DNA of 64,000 bases from CAIWHR01 sp963773195 (lineage in GTDB: Bacteria; Pseudomonadota; Gammaproteobacteria; Burkholderiales; Casimicrobiaceae): positions 1 to 64,000 of the forward strand of contig CAVZAE010000007.1 of the NCBI GenBank assembly GCA_963773195.1. Direction: 5' to 3'. The notes under the pieces are model-generated. The model searched no databases, had not been told where the DNA came from, and saw only the letters and a program-made list of their open reading frames with translations. Positions 16,507 through 24,585 of the stretch are shown here, in pieces. The first letter of the stretch is position 1, and every line of letters starts with the position of its first letter. The translations under genes and the position numbers were made by a program.

Positions 16507-16996
16507 CCCAATACTCCAGGCTCGCGCCGCGCCGATCGATGACCTCGAACGGCGTCTCCCGGTCGAGGCTGCCCTCCGCCAGGTACTTGCCCGAGTCCGG
16601 GTACTCGCAGATCTCGGGTGTTTCCATCGTGCTGATCGACAGGAACTTGAGTGGAGCGTCCGACGTGTTGATGATCTGGTGCGGATACTCGGGTCCCGCG
16701 GGAATGAACGCGACGTCACCCGCCTTGAGCGGCAGGTTCTCGCCGGCGACGCGCAACGTGCCGTGCCCTTCGATGACGATGAACATCTCCTCCTGCGCGT
16801 GGTGGAGGTGGTAGGGGCATCCGCGTTTGCCGGGCGCCAGGATGTCGACGGACGCTCCGAGCTTGCGGGCGGCGGTGCCGCGCGCGAGACGCGCGCCCTC
16901 CGCGTCGTAGAGCGGCTCGCGCAGAAGACGCTTCATGGGCGCGTCGTTGAAGTTTCGGATGAGGAGAGAGGCGAGATTTTCGGCGCGATCGGTCAT
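16493..16996 (-). CDS. Cupin domain-containing protein
   Basis: A 167-residue single-cupin protein. Cupin motif 1 reads CPYHLHHAQEEMFIVIEGHG (three His plus Glu metal ligands) and motif 2 reads PAGPEYPHQIINTSD with the fourth ligand His. Such proteins bind a metal and small sugars or organic acids; enzymatic activity cannot be assigned. It is the first gene of a coupled pair with the GNAT acetyltransferase. Confidence 0.88.
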   Translation of the reverse strand: MTDRAENLASLLIRNFNDAPMKRLLREPLYDAEGARLARGTAARKLGASVDILAPGKRGCPYHLHHAQEEMFIVIEGHGTLRVAGENLPLKAGDVAFIPAGPEYPHQIINTSDAPLKFLSISTMETPEICEYPDSGKYLAEGSLDRETPFEVIDRRGASLEYWDGEP

Positions 16997-17013
16997 GGGC
17001 TTGAGTGAAGCGA

Positions 17014-17856
17014 TCAGTTGGTTTTGCGGAAAGGGAGGCGCGGCTTGATGGCGGTCGCGTAGATGACGTTGGCTTCGACGGCACGAATACCCGAGGCGCG
17101 GATGTAGCTCAGGTTCGCTTCGCGCACACGCTTACGCGCTGCGTCATCCATCTGCTCGAGCGTACCCCGGTAGCCGCTCCCCAGCACGGCGGACCACCAG
17201 GCCTCGGGCGATGGGATCGGATGCATCCCCGCCTCGGCAACCACTTTGATGTTCTTGGCGCCTCCCTCGATCAGCACGGCCTCCAGCGCTGCCGGCTCAC
17301 CGATACGGTCCCACGGGTTGAAGCCGTGGTAAAGATCGGGCCGCACGTCGCGGACCGCGTTCCAGAACGCGTCGGTCGCCGGTTCGAAGAAGCGCAGTCC
17401 CCACGTCGTCACCGCCAGCGTGCCACCTGAGCGTAGCACGTGCCAGAGCGATCGTACGGCGGCCGCCATGTCCGGCACGAAGAAGATCCCGAACACGCAG
17501 ATCACTGCGTCGAAATGCGTTGCCGGAAGGCGCAGGTCGAGCATGTCGCCCTCGCGAAATGCGACGTTCGAGAGCCCCTGGCGCGCCGCCTTCGCGCGGG
17601 CGAGCTCGAGCAGGTTCACCGCGAGGTCGATGCCCAGGACCGAACCTGCGGGGCCAACCGCCTCCGCTGCTGCAAGCGCCGATGCCCCACTGCCGCAACA
17701 CACGTCGAGCACGCGCGCACCGGGCGCGAGATGCAGCCGCTCGACCGTCGCGCGGCCAAAACGCTCCCAGAAGAGGTTGGCGGGATCGTCGTAGCGATCG
17801 GCGGCCGCGTTGTAGGTCGTGGCCGCTTTGGCCTTGGCTTCGTCAGGCGTTGCCAT
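17014..17856 (-). CDS. Class I SAM-dependent methyltransferase
   Basis: A 280-residue protein with motif I VLDVCCGSGASALAAAEAVG, a post-I acidic residue in VLGIDLAVNLLELAR, motif II FDAVICVFGIFF and motif III LRSGGTLAVTTWG. It resembles UbiE/COQ5-like enzymes that methylate small molecules. An alternative ATG nine bases upstream gives the same protein with three more residues. It is flanked by the cupin and phosphoesterase genes in the same orientation. The substrate is unknown. Confidence 0.88.
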   Translation of the reverse strand: MATPDEAKAKAATTYNAAADRYDDPANLFWERFGRATVERLHLAPGARVLDVCCGSGASALAAAEAVGPAGSVLGIDLAVNLLELARAKAARQGLSNVAFREGDMLDLRLPATHFDAVICVFGIFFVPDMAAAVRSLWHVLRSGGTLAVTTWGLRFFEPATDAFWNAVRDVRPDLYHGFNPWDRIGEPAALEAVLIEGGAKNIKVVAEAGMHPIPSPEAWWSAVLGSGYRGTLEQMDDAARKRVREANLSYIRASGIRAVEANVIYATAIKPRLPFRKTN

Positions 17857-17867
17857 CGTTCGCAAGC

Positions 17868-18341
17868 CTAGGCGGCGCGGCTGATCTCCAACTCGACGAT
17901 CCGTGCTGAAACGGAGGCACCGTCGACCAGAAGCTCGGCCACGGCGACCGGTAGACTGAAGCGACGTGGACCCGCACTTCCCGGATTCACATAAAGGACA
18001 CCGTCGCGCTTTTCGACCGCCGGCTTGTGCGAGTGGCCGGATATCACTATGCGGACGCCTGCGGCTGACGGATCAATGTCCAGAAGTGCAAGGTCGTGCA
18101 GAACGTGGATACGGGTTCCGCTGAACTCGAACAGTTCCGTCTCCGGAAGACATGCTGCCCAGGCGCCCGTGTCGTTGTTGCCGCGAACCGCGGTAACCGG
18201 TGCGATCGCCGACAGCTCCGCGAGCACGGCGGCTGTGCCGATGTCGCCGCCATGAACGATGCGCTCACTGCCCTGCAGGAACGCCAGCGCTTCGGGCCGC
18301 AGCAGACCGTGGGTGTCGGAGATGATGCCCAGCCGAGCCAT
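17868..18341 (-). CDS. YfcE-type metallophosphoesterase
   Basis: A 157-residue phosphodiesterase with all metal-site motifs: SDTHG (residues 8-12), HGGDIG, RGNNDTG, GHSHKP and NPGSAGPRRF. This is the compact YfcE/MJ0936 arrangement. Relatives hydrolyse phosphodiesters such as bis-p-nitrophenyl phosphate or cyclic nucleotides in vitro; the natural substrate is unclear. It lies 7 bp from the next membrane-protein gene and 11 bp from the methyltransferase, so it is probably part of one transcript. Confidence 0.9.
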   Translation of the reverse strand: MARLGIISDTHGLLRPEALAFLQGSERIVHGGDIGTAAVLAELSAIAPVTAVRGNNDTGAWAACLPETELFEFSGTRIHVLHDLALLDIDPSAAGVRIVISGHSHKPAVEKRDGVLYVNPGSAGPRRFSLPVAVAELLVDGASVSARIVELEISRAA

Positions 18342-18348
18342 GGACGCG

Positions 18349-18852
18349 TTACTTGAGTTTGCGATCCTCGCGCTTCGCCTCCTGCATCGCTTCAGGCTCG
18401 AGCTCTTCTGCGAAGCGGTTCAGCCGAATGAACACTCCCCAGCCGGCAAGCAGCGCACCCACCGCGAAAACCATCGCCGCGGCGTACTGCAGTACCGCCG
18501 GGTCGCCGTGGGCGCCTTGAAACGTGACCACCAGGGCCTCGATCGCCAATGCGACGATAAGGACAACCAGAAACCTGGACAGAAACCGTCGCACGCGCGT
18601 GGGACCGCTGACATGCGCACTGCGCACCACTTCCTCTTCCGCAATCGTTTGCGCGATTTGGAGGGCGACGACCGCCGCAGCGAGCAGGCCGACCGCTTCG
18701 ATGATCCGCTGTGCCGCGGTGGTGGACAATTCTCCGACGAAGGCGCTCCCGCCCACCTTGGCGGCGATCATCACGAGCATCAGTGCAGCGCAGGCGAACA
18801 GGAACGCCATGACGCCGTGGATGACCGCGAATACGCGCAATACGGATTTCAT
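18349..18852 (-). CDS. Hypothetical four-helix membrane protein
   Basis: A 167-residue protein with four predicted membrane helices (about residues 10-32, 48-68, 92-112 and 124-146) and a charged cytosolic tail ending EAKREDRKLK. No known family was recognised. It lies 7 bp upstream of the phosphoesterase gene on the same strand. Confidence 0.6.
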   Translation of the reverse strand: MKSVLRVFAVIHGVMAFLFACAALMLVMIAAKVGGSAFVGELSTTAAQRIIEAVGLLAAAVVALQIAQTIAEEEVVRSAHVSGPTRVRRFLSRFLVVLIVALAIEALVVTFQGAHGDPAVLQYAAAMVFAVGALLAGWGVFIRLNRFAEELEPEAMQEAKREDRKLK

Positions 18853-18925
18853 TGGCCAAGGAACCTACACCACCTGCGGGTCGTCGACAATGTGTTTGTC
18901 GCGACGGGCGGCAATGCGTGCTCGC

Positions 18926-19174
18926 CTATCGCCGCTTGACGCCGATCGGTAGCAGTGCGCGCAGCGCATCCCACTGCGCGAGGAACGCGACGGCTTCGGG
19001 GCTGCGCTCGGTTGCGCTGATCACGTACGTGTCCCACGCGGCGCCGCCGCCGAACGCGAACACGCCGACGGCGAGGCCACCCAAAGCGAACACGCCGCGC
19101 GCAAGCCCGCCGACCGCGATGAAACCCTTTGCGCTAGGAATCTTTGCCGCCGGCCATGCCCGGCGCCGGCGCAC
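18926..19174 (-). CDS. Small glycine-zipper-like protein of the SPFH cassette
   Basis: About 70-82 residues with a periodic hydrophobic-glycine pattern, FIAVGGLARGVFALGGLAVG then VFAFGGGAAW, followed by a short helical tail. The listed start is a GTG that overlaps the ribbon-helix-helix gene by 41 bp; a start closer to residue 13 is possible. The repeated G-x-x-A-x-G pattern suggests a membrane-inserted or self-assembling protein. It always reads toward the same strand as its neighbours, so it looks like the last gene of the cassette. The function is not known. Confidence 0.5.
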   Translation of the reverse strand: MRRRRAWPAAKIPSAKGFIAVGGLARGVFALGGLAVGVFAFGGGAAWDTYVISATERSPEAVAFLAQWDALRALLPIGVKRR

Positions 19175-19328
19175 GAGGCTTCGGCGTGCGGCCGCGGCGG
19201 GTCAGGGCATCACGCAGCAGGAACTCGATCTGTGCGTTGACGCTGCGCAGCTCGGACTGGGCGAGCCGCTCGAGCTCGGCCCAGACGGACGGGTCGATCC
19301 GGAGCAGGAACGCCTTCTTGTCGGCCAT
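19134..19328 (-). CDS. Arc/ribbon-helix-helix type DNA-binding protein
   Basis: A 64-residue protein beginning MADKKAFLLRIDPSVWAELE, with the beta-strand KAFLLRI and two helices ending SVNAQIEFLLRDAL, the standard ribbon-helix-helix fold. Such proteins act as dimeric repressors or antitoxins. No toxin gene is adjacent; instead it sits inside a cassette of small membrane proteins and an SPFH protein, so it may autoregulate that cassette. Confidence 0.8.
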   Translation of the reverse strand: MADKKAFLLRIDPSVWAELERLAQSELRSVNAQIEFLLRDALTRRGRTPKPRAPAPGMAGGKDS

Positions 19329-19361
19329 CGGTGCGCCGGTCGCCTGCGGCTCGCGTGTCGT

Positions 19362-19859
19362 CTACCGCGGATTGCGGAAGCGGAGGTAGAACGAGACGAT
19401 CCAGAACGCGAGCACAACGACGAAAGTCGTGAGCAACGCAAAGAACATCCCGCGCGGCAACTCCGGCGGCGTTACGCGGTTCGCTTCCATCACGACGTAA
19501 TGCACGCCGGCGATGAACAGCGTCAGGAGGGCACCGAACCAGGCGCCGCTCGCACTCAGCGCATCGATCGTCTGCTGGCGGCGGGCGGGAGCGAGCCAAT
19601 ACTCGCGATGCGGAATGTTGATCGCCTCGGGCCGCACACGTGGCAGGAAGGCGATCATCCCCGCGATCAACGCGGGGAGCCCAAGTCCGAGCGCGAGCAT
19701 GAACCCCAGATAGGCGCCGCGCGACATGAAGCCATTGGCCGCGTGGCTCGCGCCGAAGTGCGAGGCCACATCCGGCGGCATGCCCGACGTTGTGGCAATG
19801 ATGAACCCGCCCGCTACAACTGTGCAGAACGCATAGCAGAGCCACGCGATCCGGGTCAT
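19362..19859 (-). CDS. DUF1648-like membrane protein
   Basis: A 165-residue protein with four predicted helices. The N-terminal helix is followed by a MPPDVASHFGASHAANGFMS segment that matches the DUF1648 signature (short loop with HFxxxGxxxG), known from SdpI-like membrane proteins. Its start overlaps the preceding small gene by ATGA. In Bacillus SdpI confers immunity to a killing peptide, but similarity here is limited to the N-terminal domain, so no immunity role is claimed. Confidence 0.7.
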   Translation of the reverse strand: MTRIAWLCYAFCTVVAGGFIIATTSGMPPDVASHFGASHAANGFMSRGAYLGFMLALGLGLPALIAGMIAFLPRVRPEAINIPHREYWLAPARRQQTIDALSASGAWFGALLTLFIAGVHYVVMEANRVTPPELPRGMFFALLTTFVVVLAFWIVSFYLRFRNPR

Positions 19860-20041
19860 CGGTTCCTCCGCAGCGAAGGTTCGTGCGAGCGGCGGCGGGC
19901 GAGGAAGCCCGCGACGATCCCGGCGGCGACACCGAGCGCGAGCCCCACCGACGCGTAGCCCACAACGACACCCAACGCCGTGCCGACGCCGGCGCCCACC
20001 GCGATCCACAACCCTCCTGCATTGCGTGCGAGTGCGTTCAT
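19856..20041 (-). CDS. Small glycine-rich membrane protein
   Basis: A 61-residue protein with a long hydrophobic stretch containing glycine-zipper spacing (GAGVGTALGVVVGYASVGLA) and a basic C-terminus (ARRRSHEPSLRRNR). It probably spans the membrane once or as a hairpin and oligomerises. It is coupled by a 4-bp overlap to the DUF1648-like gene and lies 12 bp after the SPFH gene's stop. Confidence 0.65.
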   Translation of the reverse strand: MNALARNAGGLWIAVGAGVGTALGVVVGYASVGLALGVAAGIVAGFLARRRSHEPSLRRNR

Positions 20042-20053
20042 GCTTCTCCTCCG

Positions 20054-20989
20054 TCAGGTATAGAGCGTTCCGGTGTTGACGACCGGCTGCACGTCGGACT
20101 CGGCGCAGAGCACGGTCATGAGGTTGTTGACCATCGACGCCTTGCGCTCGTCGTCGAGCTGCACGACGGCTTTCGCCGAGAGCTCGTTGAGCGCCATCTC
20201 GACCATCGACACTGCGCCGGTGACGATCTTGGTGCGGGCCGAGATGATCGCCTCAGCCTGCTGCCGCCGCAGCATCACTTGCGCGATCTCGGGCGCGTAG
20301 GCGAGGTGTGTGAGGCGCGCCTCCTCGACCACCACTCCGGCCTTGTCGAAGCGCGCCTGCAGTTCGCGGACGAGCGCACGGCCCACGATGTCGGCGCTCG
20401 CGAGCAGCGTCGGCTCGCGGGTCTCCGCGGACTGGCTGTGGTCCTCGTCATACGCGAAGGACGAGGCAAGGTGGCGCACGGCTGCCTCGGCCTGCAGCTT
20501 CACGTAGTTCTCGTAGTCTTCGACGTCGAAGTACGCCTTCGCGGTGTCGTCGACGCGCCAGACGACGACGGCCGCGATCTCGATCGGATTGCCGCGCTTG
20601 TCGTTGACCTTGAGCCGTTCGCCGTTCAGGTTGCGCGCGCGGAGCGAGATCTTCTTGCGCGTGTAGAACGGGTTCGTGCCGCGCAGGCCGGGCACGCGCG
20701 TCGTGCCGCGGTACGCGCCGAAGAGCTGCAGGATCGCCGCTTCGTTCGGCTGCATCGTGTACAGCCCGCCCAGCACGAACGCTGCACCGACGAAGATGAG
20801 CGCGCCTTCGACAAAGGGCCACACGCCGGGCGCACCGCGGTTTGCCGCGGCATAGATCCCGGTGCCGATGACGTAGACCGCCCACGCGACGAGCGCGAGC
20901 CCGACGGCGAGCCAGGCGAAGCCGTTGAACGTCGTCACCGGACGTTCCTGATGGACGCTCCCGGCGACCGGTACCGCGTTGACTGCCAT
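20054..20989 (-). CDS. SPFH/Band 7/stomatin-like protein
   Basis: A 311-residue protein using the ATG at 20989, which has a perfect GGAGG six bases upstream. Two N-terminal helices (WLAVGLALVAWAVYVIGTGI; PFVEGALIFVGAAFVLGGLY) anchor an SPFH domain beginning MQPNEAAILQLFGAYRG, with the conserved VVVWRVDD strand and a C-terminal coiled-coil (PEIAQVMLRRQQAEAIISAR). Relatives scaffold membrane microdomains or bind proteases. It is first in a compact five-gene cassette and has an AT-rich promoter-like stretch at 21046-21072. Confidence 0.88.
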   Translation of the reverse strand: MAVNAVPVAGSVHQERPVTTFNGFAWLAVGLALVAWAVYVIGTGIYAAANRGAPGVWPFVEGALIFVGAAFVLGGLYTMQPNEAAILQLFGAYRGTTRVPGLRGTNPFYTRKKISLRARNLNGERLKVNDKRGNPIEIAAVVVWRVDDTAKAYFDVEDYENYVKLQAEAAVRHLASSFAYDEDHSQSAETREPTLLASADIVGRALVRELQARFDKAGVVVEEARLTHLAYAPEIAQVMLRRQQAEAIISARTKIVTGAVSMVEMALNELSAKAVVQLDDERKASMVNNLMTVLCAESDVQPVVNTGTLYT

Positions 20990-21547
20990 GGTCGACCTCC
21001 CACTGAGTAGCCGGAGGCGCCGCGACCGCGGGCTGTTGCCGGCCATAGCAAAATGATATCACTTGAATATCGAACGTCGGCAACTCCGTTCGTCGGATAC
21101 GCTGGGCACCGGGCAAGGCCGGAGTCTTTGGCTCAGGGGCCGCACCCGCGGACCTGCGGGTGCCCGGCGCGGCTACGGGCAGTCAACCCACGACTGCCCT
21201 TGCCGCGCCACCCGCGACGGTCCGCGCGGCCCATTCGCCATCGCCTCCGGCCTTGTCCGTCGCTCGAGCGCCGTGCGCCGCTCATGGCGAGCGATCCATC
21301 GCACGATGCGGCGGCCCGCACGTGAGCCCAAGCGAGGGCATGCTGCGAAGGCGCCTAGCGCCGCGCCGGCGTGCTGCGGGCGGCGCCCCGCGATCCGGTC
21401 ATGGGTTGACCGGCAGCCGGGGCGCCGTCACCCGCAGCCGCCACGCTGTCTGCGGCGCTCGAAGCCGAAGCGGCATGCCCTCGCTTGCGCGAGCTCGAAC
21501 CGGAACGCTCTGGGCCCCGAACGGCATGCCTTGCTTGTGCGATGGAC
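20990..21547. other. Repeat-rich intergenic region without a recognised gene
   Basis: About 560 bp with no credible coding sequence. Positions 21045-21075 are AT-rich and may hold the SPFH promoter. The rest contains hairpins (CACCCGC/GCGGGTG near 21144-21163), a perfect 14-bp inverted repeat (AAGCGAGGGCATGC at 21330-21343 with its complement at 21473-21486) and a degenerate direct copy of the right arm around 21522-21543. ORFs here have no family resemblance. Confidence 0.6.
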
Positions 21548-21580
21548 AAAAAAAGAGGGCGGGCCCGAGGGTCCCGCCCC
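21548..21580 (-). terminator. Rho-independent terminator of the Do-protease gene
   Basis: Read on the minus strand, GGCGGGACCC and GGGCCCGCC form a short-loop stem followed by CTCTTTTTTT. It lies about 30 bp after the stop of the protease gene. Confidence 0.88.
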
Positions 21581-21608
21581 AAACAGGGGTCCACCAAACT
21601 TCGTTCGA

Positions 21609-23072
21609 TCAGCCCATGGTCACGGGGATGAAGATTCGCGCGTCCTCGCGCTGGACCAGGAGCGCCACGGTCTTGCCCGCCTTATCGATCAGCTCCTTGA
21701 GTTGCTCAGGGCTCTTCACCGGCGTGTTGTTGACCGCGATGATCACGTCGCCCTGGCGCACGCCGGCCTTGGCCGCGGGCCCCGCGACGTCTTCGACGAC
21801 GACGCCATTCGGAACGTCAGCCTCCTTGCGCTCTTCCGGCGAAAGGGGGCGGACGGCGACGCCGAGCTTGCCGCCTTGGGCCGCTTCGCCGTTGGCCTGG
21901 GCTAGCGTGGTCCGATCGGTCAGCTCACCCACCGTCGCCGTCAGCGTCTTGGCCTTGCCGTCGCGCCACACGTCGAGGGTTACCTTCTCACCCGGCTTCA
22001 CGTGGGCAACGAGCGGCGGCAGCTGCGAGCTGCTCGTGATGTCCTTGCCGTCAAACTTGACGATCACGTCGCCAGGCTCGACCCCCGCCTTTGCCGCCGG
22101 GCTGTCCTTCTGCACCGAGCTCACGAGCGCGCCACCCGGCGCCTTCATGCCGAAGTTGTCCGCGAGCGCCTGATTCACTTCCTGGATCGTCACGCCGAGC
22201 CGGCCGTGGGTCACCTTGCCATGCGTCTGGAGCTGATCCTTGACATCCATCGCGACATCGATCGGAACGGCAAACGCGAGACCCTGGAAGCCGCCGCTGC
22301 GGCTGAAGATCTGCGAGTTGACGCCGATCACCTCGCCCTTCATGTTGAAGAGCGGGCCACCCGAATTGCCCGGGTTCACGGCAGCGTCGGTCTGGATGAA
22401 CGGCACCGCGGCGTCGCCGGGCAGCGAGCGCCCCTTCGCACTGACGATGCCGGAGGTGACGGTGTTGTCGAGGCCGAACGGCGCCCCGATGGCGACGACC
22501 CATTCGCCGACCTTCGTCTGGTCCGGATTGCCGATCCTGACGGTTGGCAGCCCGGTCGCCTCGATCTTGACCACGGCGATGTCGGTCGTCTTGTCCTTGC
22601 CCAGTACCTTCGCCTTGAACTCGCGCTTGTCGGTGAGCCGGACCAGCACCTCGTCGGCGTCGTCGACCACGTGCGCGTTGGTGAGGATCACGCCGCTGGC
22701 ATCGACAATGAAGCCCGAGCCGGTGCCCATCGCGGGCTGCTGATTCCGCGGCATCGGCGTGTTGAAAAAGCGACGGAACTGCGGCGGGATCTGGTCCTCG
22801 TCCATGTCGGGCGCGCCTTGCATCGACGCCTTGTGCGCCTCGTGCGTGACCGTGATCTGGACGACCGCCGGTCCTTGCTGCACGACCAGCTGGCTGAAGT
22901 CGGGCAGCGCCACGACCGTAGCCGGCGCAGTCGGAACAGCGGTGACCGCGGTCGGCGCCGCAGCTCCCGCCGTCTTGATGGTGGCGGCGCGCTCCGCGAT
23001 CACCGACCCGGCGGCGAACGCGCCGACGACGGCGAGCGCGACGGCGCTCCGCTTGAACGTGCTCGATTGCAT
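21609..23072 (-). CDS. Do-family periplasmic serine endopeptidase (DegQ/MucD-like)
   Basis: A 487-residue protein with a Sec signal peptide (SAVALAVVGAFAAGSVIA), a trypsin-like domain and two PDZ domains. The triad is visible: His134 in LTNAHVV, Asp in TDIAVVK and Ser in GNSGGPL. It degrades or chaperones misfolded envelope proteins. An acidic-rich loop (PDMDEDQIPPQFRRFF) resembles the LA loop. A CTTAAG-N5-CTTAAG box lies 70 bp upstream, and a two-component system follows on the same strand, so envelope-stress induction by that system is likely. Confidence 0.95.
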   Translation of the reverse strand: MQSSTFKRSAVALAVVGAFAAGSVIAERAATIKTAGAAAPTAVTAVPTAPATVVALPDFSQLVVQQGPAVVQITVTHEAHKASMQGAPDMDEDQIPPQFRRFFNTPMPRNQQPAMGTGSGFIVDASGVILTNAHVVDDADEVLVRLTDKREFKAKVLGKDKTTDIAVVKIEATGLPTVRIGNPDQTKVGEWVVAIGAPFGLDNTVTSGIVSAKGRSLPGDAAVPFIQTDAAVNPGNSGGPLFNMKGEVIGVNSQIFSRSGGFQGLAFAVPIDVAMDVKDQLQTHGKVTHGRLGVTIQEVNQALADNFGMKAPGGALVSSVQKDSPAAKAGVEPGDVIVKFDGKDITSSSQLPPLVAHVKPGEKVTLDVWRDGKAKTLTATVGELTDRTTLAQANGEAAQGGKLGVAVRPLSPEERKEADVPNGVVVEDVAGPAAKAGVRQGDVIIAVNNTPVKSPEQLKELIDKAGKTVALLVQREDARIFIPVTMG

Positions 23073-23141
23073 TGTTCTCTCCTGGCAATGAGAAGGCCGG
23101 GCGCCGAAAGGGCCCGGTTGCCGCCAAGTTAGGTCCGAAGA

Positions 23142-23158
23142 CTTAAGACAGCCTTAAG
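23142..23158. promoter_or_regulatory. PmrA/QseB-type response-regulator box
   Basis: CTTAAG-ACAGC-CTTAAG is an exact match to the direct-repeat consensus recognised by PmrA/QseB-like OmpR-family regulators (two CTTAAG half-sites separated by five bases). Each half-site is palindromic, so it reads the same on both strands. It lies 70 bp upstream of the Do-protease start and on the 5' side of the adjacent kinase/regulator pair. Confidence 0.7.
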
Positions 23159-23229
23159 GGCCGGAGAAAGTCCTGCCGAGCACCGTCGCCACCGCGAACG
23201 TCGCAACGACGTGCCGAACGCACAGGCGG

Positions 23230-24585
23230 TCAGGCATTGACCTTGCGCGGAAAACGAACCGTCACGGTGAGGCCCTCGCCCGAGGGCCCGTCGAAGCCCG
23301 GCTCGAGCGAGAGCGTCGCCTCGTGGCGCTCGGCGATGCGCTTGACGATCGCGAGGCCCAGGCCGCTGCCGGGGACCTCGCCCGCATGAGGGGCGGGCGC
23401 ACGATAGAAGCGGTCGAACACGCGCGCCCGCTCGCCCGCCGGAATGCCCGGGCCCGAATCGCGGACGGCGAGCGCCACATCGTGGGGTTCCTGATCGACG
23501 GTGACGTCGATGCGGCCGCCGGGCGGCGAGTAGCGGACGGCGTTGTCGACCAAGTTCGACGCGAGCGCGCGCAGCGCGGTGGCGTCGCCATGGACGACCA
23601 CGGGCGCTGGCTCGGCGGTTTCCGCTGCGGCGCCGGCCATGCCGAGATCGACGTTCCGCGCGGCGGCGATCGCCGCGTGCTCGGCGACGACGCTTCGCGC
23701 CAGCTCGGTCAGATTGACAGGCGCGAACCCGCGGTCGGCTACGCCCGGCTCCTCGCGCGCGAGCGTCAGCATCTGCTCGACCAGGTGCGTCGCGCGCGTG
23801 AGTCCGGCGCGCAACTCCGCCAGCGCCGCGCGCCTGCTGTCGTCATCGACGGCACGCTCGGCGAGCTGCGCCTGCAGGTTCACCGCGGTCAGCGGCGTCC
23901 GCAACTCGTGCGCGGCGTCGGCGATGAACGCGCGCTGCGCACCGAGCGCGCGATCGAGGCGGGCAAGCAGCCCGTTCAACGCGTGGGCGAGCGGCCGCAC
24001 TTCGTTCGGCAGTCCCGCTTCCTCGACCGGCTCGAGTCCGCCGGGCGTACGCTTGCCCACGGCAGCGGCGAGGCGAGCGAGCGGCGCGAGGCCGCGCGTG
24101 ATGCCCAGACCGACGAAAAGCGCCAGCAAGGGCGCGACGAGCAGCAACGGCACAATCGTCCGCAACGCCATGCTCGCCGCAAGCTCGCGGCGCGCGCTCA
24201 TCGGCTGCGCCACCTGCACGACCTCGTTGCCGGCGAGCGTGCTGAACACGCGCCAGTCGCCTGACGCCGTGCTCACCGTGTTGAAGCCGAGCTGCGCGTA
24301 TTGCGGCAGCGACTTGTGCGGTTCCGACAGGAAGAGCTGGACGCCGTTGCGATCCCAGATCTGCACGACGAGCGCGTCGTCGCCGAGCGCGATGCCGCCC
24401 GGTGTTCCGGCGAGGGGCACCCCAGTAAGGGACGCTGCCATCTGCCGGAGCTGGTAGTCGAAGATCTCGTTGGCTTCCTCGCGGGCCCTCAGGTAGGTGG
24501 CGATGGCCGCCGCGGCAACCGCGACGGCAAGTCCGGCGGCCAGCCAGACGACGAGCTCCCGGCGGATCGAGCGAACGCGAGTCAC
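23230..24585 (-). CDS. Sensor histidine kinase (QseC/PmrB-like)
   Basis: A 451-residue inner-membrane kinase: helix 1 (residues 12-30), a periplasmic domain of about 130 residues, helix 2 (about 148-170), a HAMP-like linker, HisKA with DAAHELRTPLTAV, and HATPase_c with N-box NLVDNAVRY, G1 DSGPGIP and G2 GSGLGLAIV. Its start overlaps the response-regulator stop by 4 bp. The domain order and N-terminal DUF-type sensor fit the QseC/PmrB group. The stimulus is unknown; the gene order suggests control of the envelope protease upstream. Confidence 0.93.
   Translation of the reverse strand: MTRVRSIRRELVVWLAAGLAVAVAAAAIATYLRAREEANEIFDYQLRQMAASLTGVPLAGTPGGIALGDDALVVQIWDRNGVQLFLSEPHKSLPQYAQLGFNTVSTASGDWRVFSTLAGNEVVQVAQPMSARRELAASMALRTIVPLLLVAPLLALFVGLGITRGLAPLARLAAAVGKRTPGGLEPVEEAGLPNEVRPLAHALNGLLARLDRALGAQRAFIADAAHELRTPLTAVNLQAQLAERAVDDDSRRAALAELRAGLTRATHLVEQMLTLAREEPGVADRGFAPVNLTELARSVVAEHAAIAAARNVDLGMAGAAAETAEPAPVVVHGDATALRALASNLVDNAVRYSPPGGRIDVTVDQEPHDVALAVRDSGPGIPAGERARVFDRFYRAPAPHAGEVPGSGLGLAIVKRIAERHEATLSLEPGFDGPSGEGLTVTVRFPRKVNA

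Noticed and set aside
19134..19328. Toxin-antitoxin pair with the ribbon-helix-helix gene
   Set aside because: Neither neighbour resembles a toxin; both are small membrane-type proteins.
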